Shown: positions 1 through 9,572, counted from the stretch's first letter. The stretch is 64,000 nucleotides of DNA from Streptomyces naganishii JCM 4654 (GCF_014650575.1 NZ_BMVF01000002.1:248001-312000), one strand, 5' to 3'. Notes: a model not told the origin generated them from the sequence alone. Program-made: numbers and translations.

Positions 1-43
1 TCGCCGAGTGACGCCGCGGGCGACGGCCTGAGAGCCGCGCGAC

Positions 44-57
44 GTTTCACGTGAAAC
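44..57. promoter_or_regulatory. parS: parS site 1
   Basis: A perfect 14-bp palindrome, GTTTCACGTGAAAC, the Streptomyces and Bacillus parS consensus where ParB loads onto DNA. It lies just past the terminator of the acetyltransferase gene, in a stretch with no recognisable gene (1-58). Confidence 0.95.
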
Positions 58-58
58 A

Positions 59-92
59 CGAATGGGCCAACCCCGACGGGTTGGCCCATTCG
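59..92 (-). terminator. hairpin after the acetyltransferase gene
   Basis: A perfect 15-bp stem (59-73 with 78-92) closes a 4-nt loop. It begins 6 nt past the stop of the minus-strand acetyltransferase gene, where a terminator is expected. There is no clear T-run, which is common in Streptomyces. Confidence 0.7.
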
Positions 93-98
93 CTTGTC

Positions 99-716
99 CT
101 ACAGCGGCCGCAGGGCCGGTTCCTTCTGGACTGCACCCAGCAACCGGTCGAGCGCCATCTCCACGTCTTCCTTCCAGGACAGCGTCGACCTCAGTTCCAG
201 CCGCAGCCGTGGGTGGGTGGGATGGTGCCGGACCGTCTTGAACCCCACGGCCAGCAGATGATCGGCCGGCAGCATGCACGCCGGTTCCTTCCAGCGGGCG
301 TCACCGAACGCCTCTATGGCTTTGAAGCCCCGCCGCAGCAGATCCTTGGCCACCGTCTGGACCATCACCCGGCCCAGCCCCTGCCCTTGATAGCCCGGCA
401 TGACGAAGGCGGTCATCAGCTGGACCGCGTCGGGGGAGACCGGGCTCGTGGGGAACGCGGTGGAGCGGGGGACGTAGGCGGGGGGAGCGTAGAGCACGAA
501 GCCCACCGGAACGTCGTCGACGTAGACGACCCGGCCGCAGGAGCCCCAGTCCAGCAGGACGGCGGAGATCCAGGCCTCCTTCTCCAGCGCGGGCGTGCCC
601 GCCTTCACCGCGGCTTCGCCGCTGACGGGGTCCAACTCCCAGAAGACACACGCGCGGCAGCGCTTGGGAAGGTCCTGAAGGTTGTCCAGCGTGAGCGGTA
701 CGAGCCGACGGCCCAT
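99..716 (-). CDS. GNAT-family N-acetyltransferase
   Basis: The 205-residue protein is probably an acetyl-CoA-dependent N-acetyltransferase of unknown substrate. The pyrophosphate-binding motif of the fold is seen at about residues 108-116 (GYQGQGLGR), with the usual beta strand (AVQLMTAFVMP) before it and a helix after it. The length is normal for a single-domain GNAT. The ATG at 716 follows a GAGGATC-like ribosome site by about 10 nt. The gene lies downstream of parB on the same strand but behind parB's own terminator, so it is probably transcribed separately. Nothing in the sequence identifies the acceptor. Confidence 0.8.
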   Translation of the reverse strand: MGRRLVPLTLDNLQDLPKRCRACVFWELDPVSGEAAVKAGTPALEKEAWISAVLLDWGSCGRVVYVDDVPVGFVLYAPPAYVPRSTAFPTSPVSPDAVQLMTAFVMPGYQGQGLGRVMVQTVAKDLLRRGFKAIEAFGDARWKEPACMLPADHLLAVGFKTVRHHPTHPRLRLELRSTLSWKEDVEMALDRLLGAVQKEPALRPL

Positions 717-862
717 GAAGGCTGATCCTCGCTTCCTTCGCTCGCGGCGTCACGAGCGGCTGACAGAGCGCCGCGCTCCCGGATCAGGCCGCCGACGAAG
801 CCGCCGACCGCACCCAGTCCCAGACCCGCGCTCACCCATCCGGTGCGGCTCACCGTTCGCAT
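605..862 (-). CDS. possible small membrane protein (uncertain)
   Basis: An 85-codon frame starts at an ATG (862) preceded by a good GGGAGG ribosome site. Its N-terminal half reads as a plausible glycine-rich membrane segment (WVSAGLGLGAVGGFVGGLI) followed by a charged stretch. The C-terminal half overlaps the start of the acetyltransferase gene by more than 100 nt in another frame and looks like a shadow there. It may be a real small gene, a decayed one, or chance. I do not recognise a family. The rest of 717-1050 holds only the parB terminator. Confidence 0.25.
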   Translation of the reverse strand: MRTVSRTGWVSAGLGLGAVGGFVGGLIRERGALSAARDAASEGSEDQPSWAVGSYRSRWTTFRTFPSAAARVSSGSWTPSAAKPR

Positions 863-957
863 GGCCCCCGCCTCCCACTCAAAGGTGCCGCCAGGTGGAT
901 GCGCCATACCGATCGCAATCGTATCCACGAAGCGATTCCATCGAAACCGCCTGAAAG

Positions 958-1001
958 CAAAAGAGCGGGCCGTGTTCCGGTACACACCGGACACGGCCCG
1001 C
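958..1001 (-). terminator. parAB terminator
   Basis: On the minus strand a GC-rich stem (965-980 with 987-1001, one bulge) is followed by CTCTTTT (958-964), the form of an intrinsic terminator. It lies about 50 nt past the parB stop and would end the parAB transcript. Confidence 0.8.
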
Positions 1002-1050
1002 CCCTGCCGATCGGCCGAGCCGAGAGCGGCCTCAAGAGCCGCCCACGAGC

Positions 1051-2163
1051 TCAGTCCTCCGCGTCCTCCGTCCCGCCCTCCAGCAGGCTCTTCTGCAGCA
1101 CCGGACCCTCGCCCGGCGCCAGCGTGCCGAGGATGCGCTCCAAGTCCTCCATGGAGGCGAACTCGACGGTGATCTTGCCCTTCTTCTGCCCCAGGTCGAC
1201 CTTCACCCGGGTCTCGAAACGGTCGGAGAGGCGGGTCGCCAGGTCCGACAGCGCGGGCGAGACCCGGGCACCGGCGCGCGGCCCCTTGGAGCGCGGAGCC
1301 GTCTGAGGACGCGAGCCCATCAGGGTCACGATCTCCTCGACGGCCCGCACGGAGAGGCCCTCGGCCACGATCCGGTGGGCCAGCCTGTCCTGCTCCTCCG
1401 AGTCCTCCACGGAGAGCAGCGCCCGAGCGTGACCGGCCGAGAGCACTCCGGCGGCGACCCTGCGCTGCACCGCAGGCGACAGCTTCAGCAGCCGCAGGGT
1501 GTTGGAGACCTGGGGGCGGGACCGGCCGATGCGGTCAGCCAGCTGGTCGTGGGTGCAGTTGAAATCCTTCAGCAGCTGGTCGTAGGCGGCCGCCTCTTCC
1601 AACGGGTTCAGCTGCGCCCGGTGCAGGTTCTCCAGCAGGGCGTCCAGGAGGAGCTTCTCGTCGTCCGTGGCCCGCACGATCGCCGGGATCGCCTCGAGGC
1701 CGGCCTCACGGCAGGCCCGCCAGCGCCGCTCGCCCATGATGAGCTCGTAGCGCGCGGGGCCGAGCTGCCGTACGACGACGGGCTGGAGCAGTCCGACCTC
1801 CTTGATGGAGGTGACAAGCTCGGCCAGCGCGTCCTCGTCGAACACCTCACGCGGCTGGCGGGGGTTCGGCGTGATGGCGTCCAGGGGAAGCTCGGCGAAG
1901 TGGGCACCCACGGGAGGCGCGGGCGCCTCCGGGATCCCGGCGCCCATCGGCTCCTCTGTTTCACGTGAAACAGGCGGCAGCGTGGCCACCTTCGCCGCAG
2001 CCACTCCGCGATCGCCGCGGTCGGCGGTCAGAATCGGCACGGACGCCGGCGATGTGGACCCGGCACCTCCCACCGATGCCTGCGCCGGCGGCTTCTCCCC
2101 GGTCGGGGCTGCAGGGATCAGTGCGCCGAGACCACGGCCCAACCCCCTCCGTCGCTCGCTCAC
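1051..2163 (-). CDS. parB: chromosome-partitioning protein ParB
   Basis: ParB is the CTP-dependent clamp that loads at parS and spreads to organise the origin region; in Streptomyces it helps segregate dozens of chromosomes during sporulation. The 370-residue protein has the N-terminal [13 protein letters not shown] segment that contacts ParA, CTP-binding boxes at about 100-110 ([11 protein letters not shown]) and 144-150 (GERRWRA), a helix-turn-helix at about 204-227, and a C-terminal dimerisation domain. Residues 21-90 are a proline/alanine-rich linker; part of it (VSRET) is encoded by a parS site inside the gene. It starts with GTG and overlaps the parA stop by 4 nt (GTGA), so the two genes are translationally coupled. 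Confidence 0.97.
   Translation of the reverse strand: MSERRRGLGRGLGALIPAAPTGEKPPAQASVGGAGSTSPASVPILTADRGDRGVAAAKVATLPPVSRETEEPMGAGIPEAPAPPVGAHFAELPLDAITPNPRQPREVFDEDALAELVTSIKEVGLLQPVVVRQLGPARYELIMGERRWRACREAGLEAIPAIVRATDDEKLLLDALLENLHRAQLNPLEEAAAYDQLLKDFNCTHDQLADRIGRSRPQVSNTLRLLKLSPAVQRRVAAGVLSAGHARALLSVEDSEEQDRLAHRIVAEGLSVRAVEEIVTLMGSRPQTAPRSKGPRAGARVSPALSDLATRLSDRFETRVKVDLGQKKGKITVEFASMEDLERILGTLAPGEGPVLQKSLLEGGTEDAED
1958..1971. promoter_or_regulatory. parS: parS site 2 (inside parB)
   Basis: A perfect GTTTCACGTGAAAC within the parB coding sequence. It falls in the linker rather than a folded domain, so the site can be kept without harming the protein. Confidence 0.95.
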
Positions 2164-3233
2164 TGCATCCCCTCCACCATGCTCGGGTCGTTCTGGGCGC
2201 CGATATGGGCGTGGGTGGCGTCGTAGCTGACGCCCACACCCTTCAGCGCGATTTCTCGTGCCGCCTCCAGATAGGAGAGGGCACCGCTCGATCCTGGATC
2301 GTAGGTCAGCACCGTCTGGCCGTAGCTCGGCGCCTCCGAGATGCGAACGGAGCGCGGGATGCTCGTCCGCAGCACCTCATCACCGAAGTGGCTGCGCACC
2401 TCGTCGGCGACCTGGGACGCCAGACGGGTCCGGCCGTCGTACATGGTGAGCAGGATGGTCGACACATGCAGGGTCGGGTTGAGGTGCCCCCGGACCAGAT
2501 CGACGTTGCGGAGCAGCTGGCCCAGTCCCTCCAGCGCGTAGTACTCGCACTGGATCGGGATGAGGACCTCCTGGCCGGCGACCAGGGCGTTGACCGTCAG
2601 CAGGCCGAGCGAGGGCGGGCAGTCGATGAGGATGTAGTCCAGCGGCTGCTCGTACGCCTGGATCGCCCGCTGGAGCCGGCTCTCCCGCGCCACCAGGGAC
2701 ACCAGCTCGATCTCCGCACCGGCGAGATCGATCGTGGCGGGGGCGCAGAAGAGGCCTTCGACATCGGGGACGGGCTGGACGACTTCCGCAAGCGGCTTGC
2801 TCTCTACCAACACGTCGTAGATCGAAGGAACTTCGGCGTGGTGGTCGATGCCCAGCGCGGTCGAGGCGTTGCCCTGCGGGTCCAGGTCGATCACCAGGAC
2901 ACGGCCGCCGTGCAGAGCCAGCGAGGCGGCGAGGTTGACAGTGGTCGTCGTCTTGCCTACGCCGCCCTTCTGGTTGGCCACCACCATGACGCGGGTCTGC
3001 TCCGGACGTGGCAGGCCCTCGCCGGCGCGGCCCAGAGCTTCGACCGCCAGCTGGGCGGCACGACCGATCGGAGTGTCGTCCATCGGGGGCGGTGTTTCAC
3101 GTGAAACATCCTCCCCCATCGACTCGGTACGGGGACCGGGGACCGGATCGGTCATCGGTCCCGCGATGTTGGCGTCGGACCGCAAGGATTCACTCTCCTC
3201 GACTTCAGGCTCGCAATGAACAGAGCCTCCCAT
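2160..3233 (-). CDS. parA: chromosome-partitioning ATPase ParA
   Basis: ParA is the Walker-type ATPase that works with ParB to position origins; in Streptomyces it forms filaments along sporogenic hyphae. The deviant Walker A motif KGGVGKTT is at about residues 89-96, followed by the switch motif DLDPQGNAS and the [10 protein letters not shown] motif typical of chromosomal ParA. The open frame extends upstream to 3503, but I chose the ATG at 3233 because the upstream part contains a parS site and a consensus DnaA box and does not read like protein. Further starts at 3155 and 3119 are possible. The first 80 residues before the Walker motif are likely disordered. Confidence 0.93.
   Translation of the reverse strand: MGGSVHCEPEVEESESLRSDANIAGPMTDPVPGPRTESMGEDVSRETPPPMDDTPIGRAAQLAVEALGRAGEGLPRPEQTRVMVVANQKGGVGKTTTTVNLAASLALHGGRVLVIDLDPQGNASTALGIDHHAEVPSIYDVLVESKPLAEVVQPVPDVEGLFCAPATIDLAGAEIELVSLVARESRLQRAIQAYEQPLDYILIDCPPSLGLLTVNALVAGQEVLIPIQCEYYALEGLGQLLRNVDLVRGHLNPTLHVSTILLTMYDGRTRLASQVADEVRSHFGDEVLRTSIPRSVRISEAPSYGQTVLTYDPGSSGALSYLEAAREIALKGVGVSYDATHAHIGAQNDPSMVEGMQ
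3094..3107. promoter_or_regulatory. parS: parS site 3 (inside parA)
   Basis: A perfect GTTTCACGTGAAAC near the 5' end of parA, read through as VSRET in the disordered N-terminal region. It uses the same reading frame as the parS in parB. Confidence 0.95.
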
Positions 3234-3533
3234 GCCATCGGGGTGGTGAACCAGTGAGGCCTGTCCTTCTGTGGAGAAATCCACCTCTGTGGACAACTCC
3301 GTGCCCTCTCCGAGTGAACCGAGGGGCTTGCGGTCGCGAGGTTGGGCCGCAGCGCGGCCACGGTTGATGATGCCGTGCAGCAGTGAGCGACGTTTCACGT
3401 GAAACACGATGCACAGCAGCCGTGGCCGAACTGTCGCGACACTCCGTCGTGCGTAGCTTTGGCAGCTTGTGTGGAGTACGTCTCGTCTCGCCGAAGCCCG
3501 CATCGGACTCCCCGCCGTACCGCATGTGGCGGG
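3234..3533 (-). promoter_or_regulatory. parAB upstream region with DnaA box and parS
   Basis: This 300-bp gap between rsmG and parA holds no gene I support. It contains a perfect TTGTCCACA DnaA box on the minus strand (3288-3296), a weaker one at 3270-3278 (TTCTCCACA), and a parS at 3392-3405. It is the likely promoter region of parAB. The arrangement suggests that DnaA or ParB could influence parAB transcription, which is an inference. Confidence 0.6.
3392..3405. promoter_or_regulatory. parS: parS site 4
   Basis: A perfect GTTTCACGTGAAAC between rsmG and the chosen parA start. It is the fourth exact copy within 3.4 kb. Confidence 0.95.
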
Positions 3534-4250
3534 CTACCGACGCCGGCGCGTCCGTCCCGTCCTGGCCGCCTTCGCCCGCTTGGCCGCGAAGCGGACGCCA
3601 CCGGGGCTCTCCCCGACCTCGACCCGGACCACGGTGGACAGCGGATCCACGACCCCCTCACCCACATGCAGGATCGACGTCTCCACCGCACCGAGCTTGC
3701 TCAGCGCCGCGGCGGCGCTCTTCAGCTCCTCCTCGGCCGTGTCCCCCTTGAGGGCCAGCATCTCGCCGTAGGGACGCAGCAGCGGAATGCCCCAGGTGGC
3801 CAGGCGGTCCAGGGGCGCCACCGCACGGGCGGTGACCACGTGCACCGGCGGCAGCTGACCCATGACCTCCTCGGCACGGCCCCGCACCACGGTCACATGG
3901 TCGAGGCCCAGGAGTTCGACCACCTCGGTCAGGAAGTTCGTGCGCCGCAGCAGCGGCTCCAGCAGCGTGATCTTCAGGTCCTCGCGGACCAGGGCCAGGG
4001 GGATGCCCGGCAGACCGGCGCCCGAGCCGACGTCGCACACCGTCACCCCCTCGGGCACGACCTCGGAGAGCACGGCACAGTTCAGCAGGTGCCGCTCCCA
4101 CAGCCGTGGCACCTCACGGGGCCCGATGAGCCCTCGCTGCACACCTGTCTCGGCCAGCAGCTCGGCGTACCGGACCGCATCCGCGAAGCGATCACCGAAT
4201 ACGTCACGTGCCTGCTCGGGCGCAGGGGGGAGCTCCGCTGCCTCCGTCAC
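3534..4250 (-). CDS. rsmG: 16S rRNA (guanine-N7)-methyltransferase RsmG
   Basis: RsmG (GidB) methylates the guanosine equivalent to E. coli G527 of 16S rRNA using S-adenosylmethionine; loss gives low-level streptomycin resistance in Streptomyces. The SAM-binding motif VCDVGSGAGLPGIPLAL and the conserved E-P-L-L-R-R-x-x-F-L segment are present. I chose the GTG at 4250 because GGAAGGA lies 9-15 nt upstream; an in-frame ATG at 4274 lacks a ribosome site. The gene sits between jag and parA, as in many high-GC Gram-positives. A terminator precedes it, so it may have its own promoter. Confidence 0.95.
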   Translation of the reverse strand: MTEAAELPPAPEQARDVFGDRFADAVRYAELLAETGVQRGLIGPREVPRLWERHLLNCAVLSEVVPEGVTVCDVGSGAGLPGIPLALVREDLKITLLEPLLRRTNFLTEVVELLGLDHVTVVRGRAEEVMGQLPPVHVVTARAVAPLDRLATWGIPLLRPYGEMLALKGDTAEEELKSAAAALSKLGAVETSILHVGEGVVDPLSTVVRVEVGESPGGVRFAAKRAKAARTGRTRRRR

Positions 4251-4314
4251 GGGGACCGTCCTTCCGTACCGCATCAGCGCGACCAGCGCCGACCACCAGA
4301 ACTACCAGGCTGAC

Positions 4315-4348
4315 AAAATTCGGCCCCGCCTGCGGGCAGACGGGGCCG
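4315..4348 (-). terminator. terminator after jag
   Basis: On the minus strand an 8-bp stem (CGGCCCCG with CGGGGCCG, 4321-4348) is followed by AATTTT. It ends the rpmH-rnpA-yidD-yidC-jag unit before rsmG. Confidence 0.7.
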
Positions 4349-4365
4349 GTGGAACCAGTGACCGC

Positions 4366-4878
4366 TCAGGCGGGCAGCACGACGACGAAGCGCTGCGGCT
4401 CCTCGCCCTCGGACTCGCTGCGCAGACCGGCGGCCTTGACCGCGTCGTGCACGACCTTGCGCTCGAACGGGGTCATCGGCTTCAGCTTCACGGCCTCGCC
4501 GCTGCTCTTGACCTCGGCCGCGGCCTTGGCGCCCAGCTCGGACAGCTCGGCGCGCTTCTTGGCGCGGTAGCCCGCGACGTCCAGCATGAGACGGCTGCGG
4601 TCACCGGTCTCCCGGTGCACGGCCAGTCGCGTGAGTTCCTGGAGCGCCTCGAGCACCTCGCCGTCGCGCCCGACCAGCTTCTGCAGGTCCCGGCTGCCGG
4701 AGTCGCTGATGATCGAGACGGACGCGCGGTCCGCCTCGACGTCCATGTCGATGTCACCGTCGAGGTCGGCGATGTCCAGCAGACCCTCGAGGTAGTCCGC
4801 CGCGATCTCGCCCTCCTGCTCCAGGCGGGTCAGGGCGTCTGCACCCTCGGCAGCGGCGGAGGTGGTGCCTTCCGTCAC
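4366..4878 (-). CDS. jag: RNA-binding protein KhpB/Jag (KH-R3H)
   Basis: The 170-residue protein is the SpoIIIJ-associated Jag/KhpB family, a single-strand RNA-binding partner encoded beside yidC in most Gram-positive bacteria. The KH-domain GxxG loop is at residues 70-73 (GRDG), and the R3H domain is at about 130-168 with the PMTPFERKVVHDAV core. The N-terminal 25 residues are acidic. It starts with GTG behind an AAGGAG site, 15 nt after the yidC stop, so the two are cotranscribed. Confidence 0.93.
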   Translation of the reverse strand: MTEGTTSAAAEGADALTRLEQEGEIAADYLEGLLDIADLDGDIDMDVEADRASVSIISDSGSRDLQKLVGRDGEVLEALQELTRLAVHRETGDRSRLMLDVAGYRAKKRAELSELGAKAAAEVKSSGEAVKLKPMTPFERKVVHDAVKAAGLRSESEGEEPQRFVVVLPA

Positions 4879-4893
4879 GGGATGGGCTCCTTC

Positions 4894-6198
4894 TTACTTC
4901 TTGGACGGGGACTTGGGCCGCTGCGGGCCCTTGCGCTGGCCGGACTGGGCCCTGCTGCGGGTGCCGTTGCCCGGCTTGGCGGGTCCGCCCTTGTCGGCGG
5001 CGGCCGGCGGGGCGTCCTGCGGCTCGTCGGACTTGCTCAGCGAGGTGGTCGGCGGGACCTGCTCGGCGTCGGTGGCTCCGGCCGGCTTCACAGCGCCCGA
5101 CTGGCGCTGAGCCTTGGACTGCCGCTTGGGCTGCTGGCGCCGGGGCGTGGCGGTGGTGGCCGTGGTGGTGGTCGTCGTGCCGTCCTCGGTCTGCACCGCG
5201 ACGGCGCCCTCGCCCTTCACCACGGTGCCGTCGGCCTGGGCCGCCAGGCCGGCCTTGCTCAGACCGTTGATGAACTTGCGCTCGAACTCGTTGCGGTCGC
5301 GGCCCTTGGCGACGATCGCCTTGACGATCGCCTTCTCGCTCCGCCTGCGGACCTTGCCGTGGTGCGTGACGTGCTTGCTCAGGCGCTCCAGGTAGGCGGC
5401 CTGGGCCTTGGAACCCGGGGTGGGGTTGTTGTGGATGACGTACATCTGCTGGCCCATGGTCCACACGTTGGTGGTCAGCCAGTAGACGAGGACACCGACG
5501 GGGAAGTTGATGCCGAAGACGGCGAACATGACCGGGAAGACGTACATCAGCATCTTCTGCTGCTGCATGAACGGCGTCTTGACGGTGGTGTCGACGTTCT
5601 TGGTCATCAGCTGGCGCTGCGTGTAGAACTGCGACGCCGACATCATGACGATCATGACCGCGGTGACGACCCGTACGTCGGTCAGGGACGCGCCGAGCGC
5701 GGCGACCTTGTCGGCGCTGTCCGTGAACTTCGCGGCGAGCGGGGCGCCGACGATGTGCGCGTGACGGGCGCTGGCGAGCAGCGACTCGTTGATGACGCCG
5801 ATCGTCTTGCCCGTCGCGATCGCGCTGAGCACGTGGTACAGGGCGAAGAAGAACGGGGACTGCGCCAGGATGGGAAGGCACGAGGAGAGCGGGTTGGTGC
5901 CCGACTCCTTGTACAGCTTCATCATCTCTTCGGACTGACGCTGCTTGTCGTTCTTGTAGCGCTCCTGGATCTTCTTCATCTCCGGCTGGAGCGTCTGCAT
6001 CGCGCGCGTCGCCTTGATCTGCTTCACGAAGAGCGGGATCAGGCAGATGCGGATCAGGACCACCAGGGACACGATGGACAGGCCCCAGGCCCACCCGGTG
6101 TCAGGCCCGAAGATCGCTCCGTACACCTTGTGGAACTGGACGATGACCCAGGAGACGGGCCAGGTGATGAAACTGAAGAGGCTGGCAATCGTGTCCAC
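4894..6198 (-). CDS. yidC: membrane protein insertase YidC
   Basis: YidC inserts membrane proteins alone or with SecYEG. The 434-residue protein has an N-terminal hydrophobic segment, then the conserved core beginning near IQERYKND with membrane segments [40 protein letters not shown], and the last pair around [19 protein letters not shown] and [17 protein letters not shown]. The tail after about residue 290 is long, basic and low in complexity (poly-T, Q, K), typical of actinobacterial YidC and probably ribosome- or RNA-contacting. It starts with GTG behind AAGGAG and follows yidD by 3 nt. Confidence 0.96.
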   Translation of the reverse strand: MDTIASLFSFITWPVSWVIVQFHKVYGAIFGPDTGWAWGLSIVSLVVLIRICLIPLFVKQIKATRAMQTLQPEMKKIQERYKNDKQRQSEEMMKLYKESGTNPLSSCLPILAQSPFFFALYHVLSAIATGKTIGVINESLLASARHAHIVGAPLAAKFTDSADKVAALGASLTDVRVVTAVMIVMMSASQFYTQRQLMTKNVDTTVKTPFMQQQKMLMYVFPVMFAVFGINFPVGVLVYWLTTNVWTMGQQMYVIHNNPTPGSKAQAAYLERLSKHVTHHGKVRRRSEKAIVKAIVAKGRDRNEFERKFINGLSKAGLAAQADGTVVKGEGAVAVQTEDGTTTTTTATTATPRRQQPKRQSKAQRQSGAVKPAGATDAEQVPPTTSLSKSDEPQDAPPAAADKGGPAKPGNGTRSRAQSGQRKGPQRPKSPSKK

Positions 6199-6201
6199 TA
6201 A

Positions 6202-6555
6202 TCATGCTCCTTGGGCATGGGACGAGGTCTTCGCGGCCGGGCTCGGCGGGGTGATCCCGTCGGTGGCCGGTTCGGCGGCGGAGGTCCCGCCCTTGCGTGC
6301 GCGCCAGGCGCCGCGCAGCATCTCGTGCCACCGCGGACGCTTGCGCGGCGGGACATGGTCCACACCGCCCAGCGACCACGGATTGCACCGCAGGATGCGC
6401 CACGCGGTAAGGGCCGTTCCCTTGATCGCGCCGTGCCGGTCGATGGCCGTGTAGCCGTAGTGGGAACACGACGGGTAGTACTTGCACACCGGCCCGAGCA
6501 ACGGGCTGATGGTCCACTGGTACAGCTTGATGAGAGCCAGCAGCGGGTACTTCAT
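6202..6555 (-). CDS. yidD: membrane insertion efficiency factor YidD
   Basis: The 117-residue protein carries the YidD signature: an N-terminal [14 protein letters not shown] helix, the cysteine-containing [15 protein letters not shown] segment, and [18 protein letters not shown]. The family aids YidC-dependent insertion. The start overlaps the rnpA stop by 4 nt. The tail after about residue 85 is a variable, charged extension. The order rpmH-rnpA-yidD-yidC is the standard one. Confidence 0.95.
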   Translation of the reverse strand: MKYPLLALIKLYQWTISPLLGPVCKYYPSCSHYGYTAIDRHGAIKGTALTAWRILRCNPWSLGGVDHVPPRKRPRWHEMLRGAWRARKGGTSAAEPATDGITPPSPAAKTSSHAQGA

Positions 6556-6920
6556 CGCGCGCCCCCTCCCAGCAGTCGTCGAAGGGCGGCATCCAGGTCT
6601 CGGGCCAGCTGAGCGTGGTCGGCGTCGCCCGCCCCGGGCAGCGCTCGTACGACTACCAGGCTACCGGGGGGCAGCAGGGCGACCCGGTCACGCATCAGAT
6701 GGCGAAGTCTGCGCTTCACGGCATTGCGTACGACCGCGCCACCCACTGCCTTGCTCACGACGAAACCCGCACGCGTCGGGGGAGCGCTCTCCTCAGGCGC
6801 GTGCGGGTCCGTGGCACCGCTCAGGTGGACGACGAGGAGTGGGCGTCCGGCCCGGCGTCCTCGTCGTACCGCGGTCGCGAAGTCCTCGCGCCGCCTCAGC
6901 CGGTTCTCGGTGGGCAGCAC
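6552..6920 (-). CDS. rnpA: ribonuclease P protein component
   Basis: RnpA is the basic protein subunit that helps RNase P RNA cut the 5' leader from tRNA precursors. The 122-residue protein has the N-terminal [16 protein letters not shown] segment and the signature [13 protein letters not shown] at residues 65-77. It starts with GTG 21 nt after the rpmH stop, and its last codons overlap yidD. Confidence 0.95.
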   Translation of the reverse strand: MLPTENRLRRREDFATAVRRGRRAGRPLLVVHLSGATDPHAPEESAPPTRAGFVVSKAVGGAVVRNAVKRRLRHLMRDRVALLPPGSLVVVRALPGAGDADHAQLARDLDAALRRLLGGGAR

Positions 6921-6941
6921 GACGGCATGACCTGACCGGGA

Positions 6942-7079
6942 TCAGGCGGACAGACGGGCGCGACCCTTGCTACGGCGGGACGCGAGAATCGCGCGGCCGG
7001 CACGGGTGCGCATACGCAGCCGGAAGCCGTGGGTCTTCGCGCGACGACGGTTGTTCGGCTGGAAGGTGCGCTTGCTCAC
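6942..7079 (-). CDS. rpmH: 50S ribosomal protein L34
   Basis: A 45-residue, very basic protein beginning [20 protein letters not shown], the canonical L34 sequence. The GTG start at 7079 has a GGAG site about 10 nt upstream. It is the first gene of the rpmH-rnpA-yidD-yidC-jag unit and is divergent from dnaA. Confidence 0.98.
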   Translation of the reverse strand: MSKRTFQPNNRRRAKTHGFRLRMRTRAGRAILASRRSKGRARLSA

Positions 7080-7422
7080 TCGGGGGCTCCAGAAGAAATC
7101 GGTGGTTGCGGGGTGCCGTCCTGGCTGTCACCGTGCGCCCACGAGTAGCTCGCAGTAACGCCCGAGTGCACCGCTTTTCGATCACCTTGCGCGATCTGTG
7201 CCCTTCGGAGGCAGGCGGCAGCAGCCATCGACAACTCGACCTGGTTACGGTACGCGCGGCTGCGCCATTCGGTCAAACCAGGGGTCACCGGGGACACTGT
7301 CCACAGGCTGGGGACAACAACTTGAACCGCACGGGCCGCCCCGAATACCGTGACTGGACTCCGATTCGTCCCTACCCGTTCCCGAACCACACGTTCGTGG
7401 GACCCATGAGAGAGCGTGCCCT
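7080..7422. promoter_or_regulatory. rpmH/dnaA divergent region with DnaA boxes
   Basis: This 343-bp gap holds the promoters of rpmH and dnaA. Two DnaA boxes in opposite orientation lie at 7297-7305 (CTGTCCACA) and 7309-7317 (TTGTCCCCA on the minus strand). A plausible dnaA promoter follows: TTGAAC at 7322-7327, 18-bp spacer, TACCGT at 7346-7351. Boxes directly above the promoter fit the autoregulation of dnaA known in Streptomyces. I did not identify the rpmH promoter. Confidence 0.65.
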
Positions 7423-9525
7423 GTGGCTGACGTACCTGCCGATCTTGCCGCAGTGTGGCCACGAGTACTGGAAAAGCTCCTCGGTGACGGCCGCGGGCAG
7501 GGCGTGGAGACCAAGGACGAACACTGGATCCGCCGCTGCCAGCCGCTCGCTCTGGTCGCGGACACGGCGCTGCTTGCGGTGCCGAACGAGTTCGCGAAGG
7601 GCGTACTCGAGGGCCGCCTGGCGCCCGTGGTCAGCGACACGCTGAGCCGCGAGTGCGGCCGCCCCATCCGTATCGCCATCACCGTCGACAGCTCCGTCGG
7701 CGAGGCCCCGGCTCCCGCGGCACCCTCCCCGCAGGCACCGTCCGCCCCGCAGCGCTACGAGGAGCAGGAGCTCCCCACCGGCCAGGGCGGCTACGACGGT
7801 CAGGGCGGCTACGAGGGACAGGGCGGTTACGACGGCTACGGCAGGCACCGGCAGGACGGCCCCCGCCCGGGCCGGCCCGGGCGCGCCGACCAGCACCCCG
7901 GCGCCGGCGGCGACCCGCTGCCGCGCACCGGTCCGCAGCAGTCCGACGGCCCGGACCAGCTCCCCACCGCGCGCCCCGCCTATCCCGCGGAGTACGCGGA
8001 CTACCAGCGCCCCGAGCCCGGCGCCTGGCCGCGCCCCGGCCAGGACGACTACGGCTGGCAGCAGCAGCGGCTCGGCTTCCCCGAACGGGACCCGTACGCC
8101 TCGCCCTCCCAGGACCCCTACGCCACGCCGGCGCAGGACTACCGCCCGCAGCCGGCCGACCGCGGGGGGTACGACCAGCCGCGCTCTGACTACGAGCCGT
8201 CCCGCGGGGACTACGACAACCGCGACCACGACCAGCGGGACTACGACGGCCGCGAGTACGAGAAGCGGGAGTACGGCAAGCGCGAGTACCCCGGCCGCGA
8301 CGGCAGGGGTTACGACGGGCGGGACTACGACGGCCGCGACGGCGGCCGGCGGGAGCCGCCCGGGCAGGACGGCACGCGCGGGGGCTCCGGGCATGTGCAC
8401 CGCGGCGGCCCCGTGGGTCCGAACCTGCCCGCCAACGGCGCCCCCGGGCCGCTGGCGGCGAAGCCCGCCCCGGCGTCCGGGCCGGGCGAGCCGACCGCCC
8501 GCCTGAACCCCAAGTACCTCTTCGACACGTTCGTCATCGGCGCGTCCAACCGCTTCGCGCACGCGGCCGCGGTCGCCGTCGCCGAGGCGCCCGCCAAGGC
8601 CTACAACCCCCTGTTCATCTACGGGGAGTCGGGCCTCGGCAAGACCCATCTGCTGCACGCCATCGGGCACTACGCCCGCAGCCTGTACCCGGGCACGCGC
8701 GTGCGGTACGTGAGCTCGGAGGAGTTCACCAACGAGTTCATCAACTCCATCCGCGACGGCAAGGGCGACAGCTTCCGCAAGCGCTACCGCGAGATGGACA
8801 TCCTGCTCGTGGACGACATCCAGTTCCTCGCGGACAAGGAGTCGACGCAGGAGGAGTTCTTCCACACCTTCAACACGCTCCACAACGCCAACAAGCAGAT
8901 CGTGCTCTCCTCCGACCGGCCGCCCAAGCAGCTGGTCACCCTGGAGGACCGGCTGCGCAACCGCTTCGAGTGGGGCCTGATCACCGACGTCCAGCCGCCG
9001 GAGCTGGAGACGCGCATCGCGATCCTGCGCAAGAAGGCGGTCCAGGAACAGCTCAACGCCCCGCCGGAGGTGCTGGAGTTCATCGCCTCCCGCATCTCGC
9101 GCAACATCCGCGAGCTGGAGGGCGCGCTGATCCGGGTGACGGCGTTCGCCTCGCTCAACCGGCAGCCGGTGGACCTGGGCCTCACCGAGATCGTCCTCAA
9201 GGACCTCATCCCGGGCGGCGAGGACTCGACGCCGGAGATCACCGCGACGGCCATCATGGCGGCCACGGCCGACTACTTCGGGCTCACCGTCGAGGACCTG
9301 TGCGGCAGCTCGCGCGGCCGCCAGCTGGTCACGGCCCGGCAGATCGCCATGTACCTGTGCCGTGAGCTAACCGACCTGTCGCTGCCGAAGATCGGCGCCC
9401 AGTTCGGCGGCCGCGACCACACGACCGTCATGCACGCCGACCGCAAGATCCGCGCGCTGATGGCCGAGCGGCGCTCCATCTACAACCAGGTCACCGAGCT
9501 GACCAACCGCATCAAGAACGGCTGA
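7423..9525 (+). CDS. dnaA: replication initiator DnaA
   Basis: DnaA binds DnaA boxes and opens oriC with ATP. At 700 residues it is far longer than the roughly 470 of E. coli, because domain II is expanded. Domain I is at about 1-90. Domain II (about 91-355) is low in complexity, rich in G, P, Y, D and R, with repeated YDGR/REY units. Domain III starts near NPKYLFDTF (362), with Walker A GESGLGKT at 401-408 and Walker B ILLVDD at 460-465. Domain IV carries the box-binding signature around [12 protein letters not shown] (665 onwards). The GTG start at 7423 is the only one matching the family's N-terminus. It lies directly before oriC. Confidence 0.98.
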   Translation: MADVPADLAAVWPRVLEKLLGDGRGQGVETKDEHWIRRCQPLALVADTALLAVPNEFAKGVLEGRLAPVVSDTLSRECGRPIRIAITVDSSVGEAPAPAAPSPQAPSAPQRYEEQELPTGQGGYDGQGGYEGQGGYDGYGRHRQDGPRPGRPGRADQHPGAGGDPLPRTGPQQSDGPDQLPTARPAYPAEYADYQRPEPGAWPRPGQDDYGWQQQRLGFPERDPYASPSQDPYATPAQDYRPQPADRGGYDQPRSDYEPSRGDYDNRDHDQRDYDGREYEKREYGKREYPGRDGRGYDGRDYDGRDGGRREPPGQDGTRGGSGHVHRGGPVGPNLPANGAPGPLAAKPAPASGPGEPTARLNPKYLFDTFVIGASNRFAHAAAVAVAEAPAKAYNPLFIYGESGLGKTHLLHAIGHYARSLYPGTRVRYVSSEEFTNEFINSIRDGKGDSFRKRYREMDILLVDDIQFLADKESTQEEFFHTFNTLHNANKQIVLSSDRPPKQLVTLEDRLRNRFEWGLITDVQPPELETRIAILRKKAVQEQLNAPPEVLEFIASRISRNIRELEGALIRVTAFASLNRQPVDLGLTEIVLKDLIPGGEDSTPEITATAIMAATADYFGLTVEDLCGSSRGRQLVTARQIAMYLCRELTDLSLPKIGAQFGGRDHTTVMHADRKIRALMAERRSIYNQVTELTNRIKNG

Positions 9526-9539
9526 CGCGAGCGACCACC

Positions 9540-9572
9540 GAGGGCGCCCCGGGGACTCCCCGGGGCGCCCTC
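9540..9572 (+). terminator. dnaA terminator
   Basis: A perfect 15-bp GC stem (9540-9554 with 9558-9572) closes a 3-nt loop 14 nt after the dnaA stop and is followed by CCGGTTTT. It keeps dnaA transcription out of oriC. Confidence 0.85.

Noticed and set aside
1..43. Possible end of another gene before the first parS
   Set aside because: Too short to assign; no domain or stop context can be judged.
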